Assembly: GCA_964058805.1 (NCBI GenBank)
Contig: CAXKVV010000004.1
Location: 186,001 to 250,000 of the forward strand
Direction of reading: 5' to 3'
Length of the DNA: 64,000 nt
Source: Schoenoplectus triqueter
Lineage: Eukaryota > Streptophyta > Magnoliopsida > Poales > Cyperaceae
Under the pieces are notes generated by a model, which was not told the DNA's origin, ran no database searches, and worked only from the letters and a program-made list of their open reading frames with translations. This document shows positions 1 through 12,129 of this stretch, one piece after another; within the stretch, counting starts at the first letter, position 1, and every line of letters starts with the position of its first letter. Position numbers and translations under genes: made by a program.

Positions 1-321
1 GGCGACTAGTCGTAGCGTAACTTATACAGAGTTATGCTCAGTTAGTCGATAATTACAAAATGTGCACGCTCATACTGAGTTAGCCTAGCTCTATGTTCTA
101 ATCTAACTCTAGTTGAACTAAGGTTTACAGTTAGGATTAGTAATAGTGATTCTGTTTTGCTCGACTCTTGTGCACCTGTCCAGTCCATGTTGCACTGGAG
201 GTATCATGTGTATATCCAATACAAAATCATCCAACTAACTGTAACTAACTCTAATCAAATAACTTTGTACATCAGTTTGACTTTTGGTCAACTGCAGGTG
301 CTACTGCCTCCAATAGTATCA
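1..321. other. 5' flank of the JMJ24-like gene
   Basis: No coding exon is recognisable here. The bases just before the first likely start codon contain a good acceptor (a tract ending ACTGCAG at about 297), so a 5'-UTR intron may end there and the true transcription start may lie outside the window. Confidence 0.4.
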
Positions 322-3300
322 ATGGACCAACTAAGACTGGGTGTGATGTCTCTCGAAATAAATGGTGTGCCGGAGGAACTTCGGTGCAAGAGATCTGATG
401 GCAAGCAGTGGCGGTGCAGTGCACTTTCAATGCCTGACAAGACAGTTTGTGAGAAGCATTATATCCAGGCCAAGAAGCGAGCTGCAAACTCAGCCCTACG
501 CGCCAGCCTCAAAAAGGCTCGGCGGATGGCCCAGGAGGAGGAGGATATTGGGGCCCAGATTAATGGGTCTTCAGGTGCTGGTTTGAACATTGGTTCAATC
601 TCTCCTGCTAGGCGGTTTGGAGACAAGTTTAGCTGGATGGGTTATGTTGCCAATGGTGTTGTTAATAGAGAGAGAAAGGAGGCAGGGTCAAAATTGGTAT
701 TTTCGAGTAATGGAGTGGATGGTAATGATAATATTACTAATGGGGATGGCAGGGAGTTTGTTGGAAATGGCATTGGCCCAAGACCTGTTGTGAGTTACTG
801 TTATTTTGTTAAAGTATCTTTTTGTTTTATTGTTTACAATTTCATATTGTTCTCATTAACTTTTTATTGGCTTTTTCATGTTGGTAATGACTTGTACGGT
901 TTACAACTGCAAAAAGAAAATAACAAAAAAATTTCATGTCCTGTGGATGCCTATAGAGTACTATTGCTGCCACATTGTATGCAAATTGTCGAACAATAAT
1001 AAAAATGGAGCATCTTCTGTAGTTATTTACCCTAAAGGTATGAATTGGAGGATCATATATTCTATTAGTATCAAGTTGTCTTTATAATATATGACATAAT
1101 TTTCTTTGGAGTGCAACATGAAATTTTGAGCATGGTCTTCATGGAGGAGCATATCAATGAATGAATTGTTTGGATTGATTTTTGGTTGGCAGCTAGCGGA
1201 CATTTCCTTGAAGGTCTGTGCTATTCCAGAAAGACTGACTGAATTGATTTGCCACCAATGCAAAGAGAATGCTAGGGGATTATTGTGTACCAGCTGCAAT
1301 AAGAAGGGTTACTGTGCTGATTGTATCTCCAAGTGGTACAAAAATCTACCATATTTTAGTAGCTGCTCATATTTCCTCAGATATTGTTGCGCTCTGGCTG
1401 GTAACATAAAACATGTTAGTAGAGTCGGTATCAGCACTATACTGGTATAAGATTGGCATGTAGACAATTACTGTTATTTATTATAATATATTTTCTTAAT
1501 TTTCTTAATTTTATATTGTATCAACCATAGAAGTTGAATCGCATTTTGTATCGTGAATCGTAGTATTTTGTATCGTATCGGTGTATCGTGTATCATATCG
1601 TATCGTTAAGATACGCTAAACTTGTCTTAAAATGAATCAATATTAACTAAATTTAATATGTAGTGAATTTTTTCACTTGAAAACATTATTATTTAGCGTT
1701 TTTTCACATTTATATAGTATACTAGCATAATTTATACTATGTGAGCTATATATATGTACGTATATATGAGCACAAAGTTTTGTTATAGCTCATGTGGTAA
1801 TTTAATGATAATATTAATTAATATCTAAGGAGAATAAAACAAAATAATTTTATTTCAGCTAATAAAATCATTACAAAATAAATTACAATAAGCATGTGTG
1901 GAAGAAGTATCTAAGGAGAATAAAATAACTAAAATAAATTAATATAATCTGACTACATTATTTAAGTCTTCAAAAATTAATATAATTGCCTACAGTTTTA
2001 AATGCTTCATAGAAACACTACTACACTACTCGTGTTTGTGAGACAGAGACATGTGAGTAGAGGCAGATGCAAGATTTTAGTTAAAGGGGGTCAGTAGTCG
2101 GATTGCAATAACTTATCGGGTCCAAACTCATTAACTAATTGGGTAATAACTTAACCGAAAGTATTATTTTTTAAAATCTAAGGGGTCAACTGACCCCCTT
2201 GGGCCTTACATTATCCGTCCCTGCATGAGAGAATAAAATAAATGAAATAAATAAGAGTTACCTACTTGTACTGTCTCGTGCTTGGAGTTTTTGACTCCTC
2301 TCTCAATTGCTAGTATATTTTTCCTTTTTCTTTGTCGTTTTTTCTCTTTTTGCCTTTTTTTTTCTCACACTAGGGTTTTTTGATCGCCTAATAGGATGCG
2401 TGAAGTCGAACAGAAGAGGTAAAGTCGAAAAAAATATACGTATCTTAAAATTATTGTATCGTTGGGATACGTATCGTATCGAGATACAAAAAGATACAGA
2501 CACGATTCTTAAGATTCTTCTCTCTAGAGATACAAAGTATAGATTTGTATCCTTATCCATTTGTATCGTATCGAATCGTAAGATTCGTATCGTGAATCGT
2601 AAGATACTAACTTCTATGTATCAACTACTAGGTATCCTGAAATTCCATGGGATGAGATAAAGAAGGTTTGTCCTGCTTGTCGTGGTATTTGCAACTGCCA
2701 AATTTGCTTGCAAGGAGATAATTTGATTAAGGTACTAGATCTTTTAATCATTTTTTTCTCTTATATATGAGGCTTGGATCAGTCTAGTCATTCCCATGTT
2801 TTGGTCCTATTTAAATTTTTTTTTGTTCCATATTTTTTAAAATTACATTTCATTCAGGCTAAGGTGCAAGAAATGGGTGGAATAGAGAAATTGAAGCATC
2901 TTCACAGGCTTCTCTTATATGTTCTACCAGTGGTAAAGCAGATATATGCTGATCAGTGCTTTGAGATTGGTATTGAAGCTAAAGTACATGGTACTACTGA
3001 AATCTTAATCACCATTCCATCATTGATAAAGTTCTCTCTCTCGTGGTGATAAGTTCTCTCTTTTTATCCCCAGGATCTAAGGTTGATATACCAAGAGCAA
3101 AGATAGATCCTGACCAGCAGATTCTTTGGTAAAGTTTTATCCCACCTATGCTTGTTTACTAATTCATTTGCTTTCTGTTTTAAAAGCAGTTATAAGCAAT
3201 AGTGGCAGTCAAGTTTGTTTCGGTAGGAATTAGTTTATTCTATAACTAGGATATTGCAATTCTGAAGAGAGGAATTCAGATGTATGTTATCTAATAATCC

Positions 3301-6300
3301 AAAAGATTTTAATCTATTTGCCAACAGTAGAGTTGATTTTCTGAATTATACTGCTTTAAGATTACCATAACCTATAATAATCTCGTCGTTGATACTGAAA
3401 TTTATTTCGTCTTCAAGTGATTTTTGCAAGGTGCCTATCTTTGACTATCACAGACACTGCACCAATTGCTTCTATGATCTCTGCCTGACTTGCTGTCGTG
3501 ATATCCGTGATACATCAAAAACTGTTCATGAACCAAAAGGAATATGTTCTATCCATTTTTCTGAATTATTTCCTTCCTGGAAAGCCAGCAGAAGTGGCAC
3601 TATCCCATGTGGGCCCCACACATCAGGTGGTTGTGGGAGGCCAGAACTGATCCTTAGGCGCATACTCAAGATAAACTGGATCTCAAAGCTTGCGAAAAAT
3701 ACTGAGGAAATGGTATATGGGTGTCGGGTGCTGGAGCAAATGGACCCTTCGTGTGTGACTGGTGAACTAGTCAGTTCACCATATTGTGCCTTGCAGGATG
3801 AGGTAAAACAGGAGGGTTTCAGACGGTTTTTTAAATATTGGGAGAGAGGTACACCAGTTGTTGTTAGGCATTCTTTTGAGATGCCTCTGGCTTCGAGCTG
3901 GGATCCACTAACCATATGGAGAGGAATAAAGGAGACAATTGATAAAGAACTGGATGATAGGTTAATTGTCAAGGCTATGGATTGTAAAAATCAATCTGAG
4001 GTGAGTGAAATGGAAAACTATATTTTTCACATTTAGTTTGTCAATTAGCATTATTATTGTTTGCTATGGGTAGGGTGACTGGTATGTATTTCCTTCCTGT
4101 ATTCAACCTAACAAGTTTGTGGGAGTTAGTTTGATAGTTTTGAATTAACTGATACTGTTTTGTACTCTGACAGGTGGAGTTAATTTGATAGTTCCCAATT
4201 AATTGATACTGTTTTGTACTCTGACAGGTGGAGGTTGAACTAGCCGAGTTTCTAAGAGGATATTCAGATACAAATATACTACAGAGTGAATCGGCTTCTC
4301 AGATTTTGCAGCTTACAGGATGGCCATCTACTGATATTCTTGAAGAATTCCTTGTTTGCCAGAGACCTGAATTTCTTGTGAATTTTCCTCTAATTGATTT
4401 CATCCATCCCAAGTGGGGTGTTTCAAATCTCCCAGCTAAGCTACCACATGACAGCTCCTTGCCTGAAATGGGCCCCAGGTTATCGGTCTCTTATGGGAAT
4501 TCTGTGATTAATCTCCAAGTCAATATGTTTGATGTGGTATGCTCATGCAACATAGACAAACCCTTTCCTCGGAGTTAGCATATATTACGTTTTAAATAAA
4601 GCAAACTATCATTATATAGGAAATAGCAAGATTCGTATTACATTTTAAATAAAGCAAACTATCATTATATAGGAAATAGCAAGATTTGTCATTCTTCAGG
4701 TTACTGACCTTGTTTGGGCTATTTTGAAATATTATATCACCAATATTGTTTTATCCATTTTTGAACAGTTAATCTGAATGAAGCATCAATCCTAACTAAT
4801 TACTGCTTGGTTAAATTTGCAGGTTTTTATGTTGATGCACACAACTGGACTATATCAACAAAAAGAAAGTCTGAATCACAATCATGAGTTTGAAGGTAAC
4901 AGAAGTGTCAATGGCTTTGATTTGGAGAGAGAAAACTTTGTTGGTGCTGTTTGGGATGTTATCCAAAGGGAGGATGTACCAAAATTAAATGAATTTCTGA
5001 AAACTCATTGGCAGGAGATTGGACGCACACATCAATCTTATTCGGTAATTTGGTTATGATTCTTGTAGCAAAACAATTTGTTTATGTCCTTGACCATCTC
5101 TTCTGTATAATTTTATGTTGTTTTCTCTGTCAATCCTCTTGTAATTGTAGTAACACTTTGAATCATATTGAGATAATTATGTTGATTATAAGTTCTGTTC
5201 TCAGGTTGAGCAGCCTGTTTATGATGGGGCTATTTTCCTCGATGAAGAAATAAAAGTATTATTGAAGAATGAATATGGTAAGTTAGTGGCACTGTAATTG
5301 ACAGGATCTAATTTTAGGGAATTAACCCGAAGTATAACCTATAACTTGTATTGCAACTTTAGAATAAACTTGTGTGAAATTGTTCTGGGTATATTGATTC
5401 TTATGTGTTGGTATTTTTCTACATAACAGGAATACAACCTTGGTCGATTAAACAACAGATTGGTGATGCTATTTTCATACCTGCTGGTTGTGCATTTCAA
5501 GTTGGGCACATTTGGGTAATGCTTCTCTGCCTACGCAACTATTCACATCATGTGCTGTAATAAAATTCTTAGGAAGAAATCACCCTTGAATGAGATAGTG
5601 AAGCTGTTCAAATCTTTTATTTGCTATAATCAAGGATTTGGAACTGACACAGTAGGGAGGTTGGTGACCTGTTTGTACACAATACCAGTTCCTGCCATCA
5701 TAAGAACCTCAATTGAACGCAAGACGAGCCAATACTTGGTCTGGCTGATTCCAAACCTGTACAAACTTTTATGGCATGTACCTTCTGTTTTGATAGTGAT
5801 ATAAATCTTGGGTAATCACACAGATTGCGGAAGGGAAAAAATCAAGTCCTGTTTACTGTCTGTGAATGTTTAGTACTGGACTTCACTCAGGGCTGTGTGC
5901 TAGTGGTTCTATTCCTTTATACTCAGAGAATGAGAGTAACTTGGCTTTGTATTTTTTTTTCTTCTCTCGGAAATTTGAGCATTAAGCCTTCTTCCTTTTC
6001 TTCCATGCTTTTTATATAAATTGCAGTCAACTGTGCAATTGAAGCTTGAGTTTATGTTGCCGGAGAGCATACAGGAGGCAGCACGCATCGCTCGAGATAT
6101 TCGTTGCCTCCCAAATGATCATCATGCAAAATTAAATATGCTGGAGGTACATAAATCTAATTAAAAAGAAAATCAGTTTCTGGTCATGCAGAATATGCAA
6201 GCATTGGTCCTGCAAAAAGAAGAAAAAAAAAGAAAAGAAAATTGAGCAACAGCTTGGATGCTGGCACAAATGGAATGAAAATATATCATATACCTTTCCT

Positions 6301-6986
6301 TGCTCTGTTCTCCTGAAGTGCCGCCAAATCATGCGAACTTTCTTAAAATTAACAAAGTAGTTTGACAATCTTTTTGTTCGTACTTCATATGAACCTCAGA
6401 ATTTCATGAATTGGCTTTATAAACAGAAGAAGAAATGACTTCTGTATCCTTTTCTCAGCTCCTCAAATAAATACCTCAATGGCTGTCACCGCTTCCTCTA
6501 ACAAAATGGGATAACAAGGTTGACCTTTTGAAGGAACCTGAGATGAAGTGGTAATATAGCCAGCACATTTAAGAGAAATGCAGTAGTAGCGTAGTTGTAT
6601 CCTTTGTGTGCTTTATGCTAGACTTTCTTGATTCTGAATAAAATATAGGGTATGTTTCAAATTGAAATTCTTATTTTAAAACTTGTTGCAACTTCAGGTG
6701 GATAAGATGTGTCTATATGCTGCCAGCTCAGCTATCAGGGAGATTCAGAAAATATCACTTGATCCCAAGTACTCTCTCTCTCTCTCTCTCTCTCGCTTTC
6801 TCTTTCTCTAGATTAGTCTCAAGGCAAACAATAATTGATGTTTTCTTTTACTGATACCAATCTCTATATATATGTTTCAGCCTTAATTTGGATAGCAAGT
6901 TTAAAGATCAAAATCTGACACAGGCAGTTTCAGAGAATTTGTCACGAGTTTCGTGTAACAAACTCCAAATAGTAGTTAATGGTTGA
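322..6986 (+). CDS. JMJ24-like: JMJ24-like WRC/RING-like/JmjC-domain protein, 13 exons
   Basis: Exons read from splice sites and frame: 322-789, 1193-1335, 2632-2731, 2858-2990, 3074-3128, 3418-4000, 4228-4536, 4823-5044, 5205-5277, 5430-5515, 6027-6146, 6698-6768, 6881-6986. They join in frame to about 822 residues. Order seen: an N-terminal WRC motif (RCKRSDGKQWRC, then CEKH), a cysteine-rich RING-like finger (ICHQC...CTSC...CADC...VCPACRGICNC), a second Cys/His cluster (ILCDFC...HCTNC...CLTCC), then a JmjC region ending in a C-terminal helical part. Order and wording match Arabidopsis JMJ24, an E3 ligase that targets CMT3 and acts at silenced loci, better than catalytic JMJ25/IBM1 proteins. 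The iron site normally HxD reads QVN (LQVNMFDVV), so demethylase activity is unlikely. The ATG at 322 is the first one in frame with the WRC motif. An upstream coding exon is not excluded. Confidence 0.88.
1526..2618. mobile_element. Nonautonomous DNA transposon (hAT-like) in JMJ24-like intron 2
   Basis: The element runs from CATAGAAGTT to AACTTCTATG and is flanked on both sides by TATCAAC (1519-1525 and 2619-2625), or 8 bp if the G is counted. Both ends are packed with GTATCG-type subterminal repeats. No transposase frame is seen. It makes up most of the 1.3-kb intron and its right end lies 13 bases from the splice acceptor. The 7-8-bp duplication suggests hAT, but a MULE is not excluded. 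A second copy in inverted orientation begins at 63203. Confidence 0.75.
2062..2226. repeat. Dispersed GGGGTCA..TGACCCC repeat, short copy
   Basis: A 165-bp segment begins GGCAGATGCAAGATTTTAG and contains GGGGTCA and TGACCCC blocks and a TTAACTAATTGGGTAAT core. It is nested in the intron-2 transposon. Longer relatives lie at 27546-27918 and 41559-41952, and the same nested copy lies inverted at 63602-63766. The ends show only weak inverted similarity, so it is a MITE-like repeat of uncertain class. Confidence 0.55.
4120..4230 (+). repeat. 54-bp tandem duplication spanning the intron-6 acceptor
   Basis: The block with TTGATAG...GATACTGTTTTGTACTCTGACAG occurs twice with a 54-bp period, so the intron carries two near-identical CTGACAG|GTGGAG acceptors, at about 4173 and 4227. 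Use of the first would give Val-Glu-Leu-Ile and then a stop, so only the second continues the JmjC frame. Confidence 0.8.
4585..4690 (+). repeat. 53-bp tandem duplication in JMJ24-like intron 7
   Basis: Two adjacent copies of a block containing TTTAAATAAAGCAAACTATC and AGGAAATAGCAAGATT, at a 53-bp period with only a few differences. It lies wholly within the intron and has no obvious effect. Confidence 0.85.
6771..6794 (+). repeat. (CT)n microsatellite at the start of intron 12
   Basis: An uninterrupted CT run of about 24 bases begins a few bases after the donor of JMJ24-like intron 12. Confidence 0.85.
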
Positions 6987-8060
6987 GAATCTGAAGTACA
7001 AAAATTTGATTGCTTGCCTGGCCATAGAATATTTGATGCCGCAGGTATTGCTTGGCTACTTGTACAGTTATTTTAATAGTTGTTTTATATATACATAATG
7101 TTTGATGTCTTTAACTTAACTGTCCTTTTAATTTCTATAGTTGTGCTAGGTACTGGTTATAATGGGTTTGTCGCCATTTGTCTATTGTAGTGGAAGAGAA
7201 AATAATTATAATAAAAAGTAAATTTTATTGCAATATCTCTCTACCTCTTATTAGCTTGATTTTACACATTTATGTAGTTCATTTAATTCCTCTCAGAAAC
7301 TACAAGGTATGTGGTTCACAAGAGAAAATTGAGCACAGGAATATCGTTGCAAAGAAAAAAATGATATTTGTTTCTATTTTACTTTTTTGTTTTTAACAAT
7401 AATGAAGTACCACCAGTTCCTTTGTTGAAACAGAAACCGACTGGAACCACAACCCCTGTATATCAGGGATTTAGAATTGCATTACTCCTACATTTGTTGA
7501 ATTCCAACTGCTAGCCTTGTACCACATCCCAGTACATTGAGAACAAATCAAACTAGCAAACTGAAATTATTCAGCCAGAAACAAAACAGTTGTCAAAAAT
7601 GATTTCAAAATAGAAAAGTAATTAAAGTATGTTATCATTTACCATATGCAAACACATTCTAATCCCGTACCAATCTTAATACATATCATAATCCTCCTTG
7701 TTTACTCTGTTATGGACCCAAACCCTAGTATTCTAGAAAGGCAGACTAATCCTGATTGATTGGCAGAAAAGAAACTATACCTCTAAACTAAAAGAAATAT
7801 AGAGAGGTAATATGGTTTGCCTATCACTTCTTGATCTTAATTTTTAGAGTTGTAATCTGATGAACTACTTGATATTGAATCATCATATCCTTGTTTGGAG
7901 AGCAAACATGCTTTTACATTGAATTAAAACGCAATTACAAAAATGTTCAATAGGAACATTAAAATTTAATAATGCACTTCACTGACAATTACAAATTAAA
8001 GCACACTTGTCGAAATCAATTCAGTTAAGACTCCTTTAGAAAGAGTTTGTTAATGCTGCA
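6987..8060. other. Intergenic stretch between convergent JMJ24-like and MES genes
   Basis: About 1.07 kb of AT-rich sequence that must hold both 3' UTRs and polyadenylation signals. I see no conserved coding frame, RNA gene or transposon end in it. Confidence 0.6.
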
Positions 8061-9639
8061 CTAGTGCTTTTTAGCAATCTCTATTAGCAAACAGGAGAGT
8101 TCTTCAGGCTGGGAAAGCATGGCCATGTGATCAGCTCCTTCAATCTCTTTCACCTCAGTATCAGGGCTTTGCTCCACCATCCATTTTTGGAACTCCAGTT
8201 TTATTGCCTTGTCTTGCTTGCACACAATAAAAATTCGATTTACCGAGCCATAATTTTCTTGAGTAAGCATGTCTTTCTTCGCAGGGTCCGTATAAAATGT
8301 GCCTCCTGGCCTCAAGAGCATTTTTGCCAAGGTCAAGTCCTTTTAACAAGATGATAAAATTTAATTACTTTTTTTTTCATATAGCATTATATGCTTACAA
8401 TACAGCTTTTAAGTGCAACCGCCACCAAAAATCTGGCCTGTGGATGCACCATTAAAGAGATATATATTGTACCTCAGATGAGCAGAGCTGGTACATCTTG
8501 GTGGCAAGATAAGTGGGCCCCAACGTGAGCAGGGGCTTCGGTCCTGACGTTTCCAAGTTCATGGAGATGGTTGAATCCATGTAATACTCTGGTGGATACC
8601 CCTTAAAGTACTGTCATAACAAAACAAGTACATTACTTATTAACCAAGTTAAATCTGATTTGCCACAGAATACTGAAACTAGGCTAGAAAAGCCCCATGG
8701 CCGAGATGATTGAAATGTGAGGTGCTATTTACATCGAAAAATTTGCTCCACATATCAAACAATTTTTTTTGAAATATTATTAGTTTTTAATACTCACTGC
8801 AACATAGATGTTTATTGAAAATTTATCACTATTTTATTGAAAATTTATTACTGTGATTATTTAAAAATTTAACTAGAAAATATTATAGTTTAAAACAAAT
8901 TTATTTGATGAGCTGAGCAAAATTTTTGGTATGAATAGCACGTCCCTGACACGTAAGTGCGGTTTTTGTTCCCACTTTTCTTGGAGGAATGTAACAAATT
9001 TCAGGAATTAGAATCTACAGTTGGTTTTTCCTTCTTCAGGAAGATTTTTTTGCTTTCGATAAGTAATGCCTTCTCTTTGAAAAGCAAATTGAGATTTTAT
9101 GCCAAAATAACGGCTAAATTTTTTGATACATACAAAAATTGCTCACAATATTATACCTGAATTATTTTATGTGGAGTTGATCTACGGACAACGGTATTGT
9201 ATTAAAAGATTAAAAAAAAAAGACTTGGTTTTGGTTTGGAGTGGGAAAAGGCTGAAATATACGCATCTTGGCATATGGTTAAGGTGTCCAATGCGTTCAG
9301 CCACGATTGATGGTGACCTTTTCTGGACAAACTTATAAAAGAACTTCCAAATCAAAAAGTCCAAAAAAATGTTTTTCTTATTTTATTAGAAAACCAGCAC
9401 AATGTTTTTTTTTTTAAAACGAGAAGCGATCGAGTAAGCGACAAGGTTCTACGTATATTGTTCCGTACAGGTTCGATGTGTAGCGAGTAGCAAGCATCAT
9501 ATCAAGCAGCAGCTAATTATAAAAGATCATCTAAAAATGGAACCATAGATTATTGAGGGATCCGATTTCACTGTAAATTTAGTGAACAACACGCACGCAC
9601 TCGCAACTTAATTACGGGAGTAGTAGAATATCATAGGTA

Positions 9640-9672
<33 letters not shown>

Positions 9673-11965
9673 TGCGTCGAATTCCAGATCATTCCTTTTT
9701 CTAGTAAATTAGCATGCTGGAAGGCAATAAAAAAGTAAAATTAGTAAAAAAAAAGATAAATATTATTGTCCCGGGAGTCAGTCCCCAATGATTCTTTCTG
9801 TTTTTTGACGGTAGTTATTATTTCGAAACTTCTTAAATAAAAGGCGCCCCTTCGTAATAACTTTAAAATTTGAATATTTATTGACCCGTGGTTATTTATA
9901 TATGTCCACATATTTCCAATTCTCATATCCATCTTTCATATTCTCATAGAATTAAAATTTTCTTGCATCTCGCTTCAATATTTTGTCAAAAAAAAAAATT
10001 CATATCTCATATCTATTTGGGATTGTTAATCACGGTTAGAGTTTTATGATTGCTTTTTTATTTATTTTTTCCATATTATTTTTCGTGTTTTTGCCATAAT
10101 AATGATTTGGATGCTTAGATATTTTTTCCACTTTCCATAAGTTTTCTAAATGATTTCATCATAGAAATTTATCAAATTAGTTTGTCTATTTGAGTTTTTA
10201 AAATAATAATTATATAAACAGAAAAAACTGTTACATAAATTTTGTATTATGTCTTGATTGCTTTCGTTATGTTGTATTGAAAAACTTAATCAGTGATTGA
10301 ATGATTTTTATTTCTTCTATAATAATCTACCTTTTCTCGGGGCTATTACTTTCTATTGAGTTTCATGAAATTACTTCCAATCCATATTTCATTGAAATTA
10401 ATCTTACTCTCTATCTCTCGAACTAGTACTTGTCAGTTTCATAGTATCTCTTAACTTTTTTTTTGAACTTTTCAAGCCCGTAAGATTTTTGAACTAATAC
10501 CGCTCCTGATGTGATGCATAAAAAATATATTGTTTTAGTAGTTGATATTAATAGCAAATCAAATAGTATAATAAGATCATCTACCATAATAAATAGTAGA
10601 AGATCATGCATTACCCAACATTAAGAAAACATTATTATTATAGCTCTTAATAATTAAATGATTTAGTATAAATAAGTTTATTAACAATTATAAATAGCTA
10701 AAAACCAAGTTCGTTTATGCCATTAAAAAACATTTCTTGCATTCATCAATAACAATGACCAGTACAAATAAACACTTGAACAAATACGAATAGCTAAAAT
10801 AAGTGGGTTGCTACGATCGTAGTTGATTTTTATATTGACGCTTTACATTTTATATTAATGTATTTTTATACTTAGTATATATAATTATTTTGTTATCTTT
10901 AAATAACCAGAGTGTTCGGTATAAATAGTACCTGAATGATGGAGCAAGTAGATTATGAATTTCGTTGTTGACTTTCATATTGCTATTGTAGTTATAATTT
11001 TTTTTCTATACTTAATATAAATTATTGCTTTATTATATATAAACAAACAGAATGTTCAGTTTAAATAGCATCAAAGCGAAAGAGCAAGTGATCCATAGAG
11101 TTGTGGAGCGCGTTGTTGACTTTTATATTTGCGCCTTGCAGACATTTGAGATTTTTTTTGAGGAAAAAACACTTAGGACTATTATTAACCTCATAATAAC
11201 TAATTTGTTAAATATAAATAATTACAACATTTGTTATAAATAGCTATGATGATAGGAGGTCTGAAGTCGGATCTATATGACTATTTGTTTAGTTATAAAT
11301 AATAAGGTTTATTGGTATAAACAATATTGAAAATTTGACCCAGACAATTATGAGTCAATTTTTGGGGATAAATTTAGAGACAAACATTTGGGGAAAATTA
11401 TCAGCTCCTAAAAAAAATAAAGTTCTGCCAATTAATTGGGGCGGTAAATTCTAGAACTTAGATTAACTTTGATGGAGACAAAAAGCTGAGCCATGGGAAA
11501 TTGAGTGCAGTGCATATTAGTCAAAAGACTATTCCAAAACGTTATACACAATAATTTAACCTTCACAGTTTCGCATATAATGAAATAAAATTTCCAAACC
11601 TCTTCTTCAATGTTGGCGACAGAAAGCATTTCACTGGGCATCACAGCAGTAACAAATACAGCTGCAGATATCTTGTCTGGGAATTTCTCCATGGAAAGTG
11701 CAATGCCAAAACCACCCAAACTGTGTCCCACAAGGATCACCTTCTCTTCTTTTGGGATGGCGGCCATGACTTCCAACAGAGGCCGGCAGTAATCGGCGAA
11801 CGATTCCACCTCCTCGATTCTCCTGGGGTTTATGCCTGAAGCTGACAGATCAGGGGCCGTCACATGGTGACCGGCCGCTTCTAGCAGAGCGGCAATCTTG
11901 TACCAGCACCATGCTCCATGACACATGCCATGGACTAGAACAAAGTGCTTGCTCTTTGCTTCCAT
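8061..11965 (-). CDS. MES-like: Methylesterase (SABP2/MES family), three exons, cytosolic type
   Basis: Exons on the minus strand: 11965-11600, 8610-8473, 8339-8061, all phase 0, giving about 260 residues, the usual length for the family. MES enzymes are alpha/beta hydrolases that cleave methyl esters such as methyl salicylate, methyl jasmonate or methyl-IAA. Relatives are polyneuridine-aldehyde esterases and hydroxynitrile lyases. Visible: the N-terminal HFVLVHGMCHGAWCWY with the oxyanion region, the nucleophile elbow GHSLGG (Ser), the acid in VCKQDKAI (Asp) and the catalytic His in GADHMAM. No transit peptide precedes the fold. Intron 1 is about 3 kb, unusually long, and repeat-laden. Substrate cannot be assigned from sequence. 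It is the same family as 37471-39708 and the pseudogene at 33232-33545, so this is a dispersed local cluster. Confidence 0.9.
8611..11599 (-). other. 3-kb intron 1 of the MES gene with repeats
   Basis: AT-rich intron holding an (ATT)n microsatellite at about 9641-9672 and a diverged tandem repeat at about 10790-11160. No coding exon of the MES family or other recognisable gene was seen between the two flanking exons. Confidence 0.6.
10790..11160. repeat. Diverged ~145-bp tandem repeat in the MES intron
   Basis: Three related blocks: TTGATTTTTATATTGACGC near 10823, TTGACTTTCATATTGCTATTG near 10970 and TTGACTTTTATATTTGCGCC near 11114. The linked motif GTGTTCGGTATAAATAG near 10912 recurs as ATGTTCAGTTTAAATAG near 11053. 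The copies are old and differ by many substitutions. Confidence 0.5.
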
Positions 11966-12086
11966 TTTCTAAAGTGCGCACTTATTGGTACGTGCTTCAA
12001 GAAATCGGTGGGTATTTGACTAGTTAGAAATGAGGCGCTTGTGATGAGACATTCCACTTGCAAATTGCAATGGATGATTCTCTGGG

Positions 12087-12093
12087 ATTTATA
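12087..12093 (-). promoter_or_regulatory. Candidate TATA box of the first MES gene
   Basis: On the minus strand CCTATAAATCC lies about 125 bp upstream of the ATG at 11965, a normal plant distance for a short leader. It is inferred from motif and position only. Confidence 0.4.
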
Positions 12094-12129
12094 GGAGAAT
12101 AGGCGACGGTTGTTGAGATGTCTGTGGGG

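Noticed and set aside
2303..2660. Overlapping frames on both strands around 2.3-2.6 kb (and the mirror set at 63.2-63.6 kb)
   Set aside because: They are translations of the GTATCG-repeat arms of the intron-2 transposon; the repeats, not selection, keep them open.
5550..5804. 84-codon frame in JMJ24-like intron 10
   Set aside because: The flanking exons join directly and align in length with JMJ24 across this point, so the frame is intronic.
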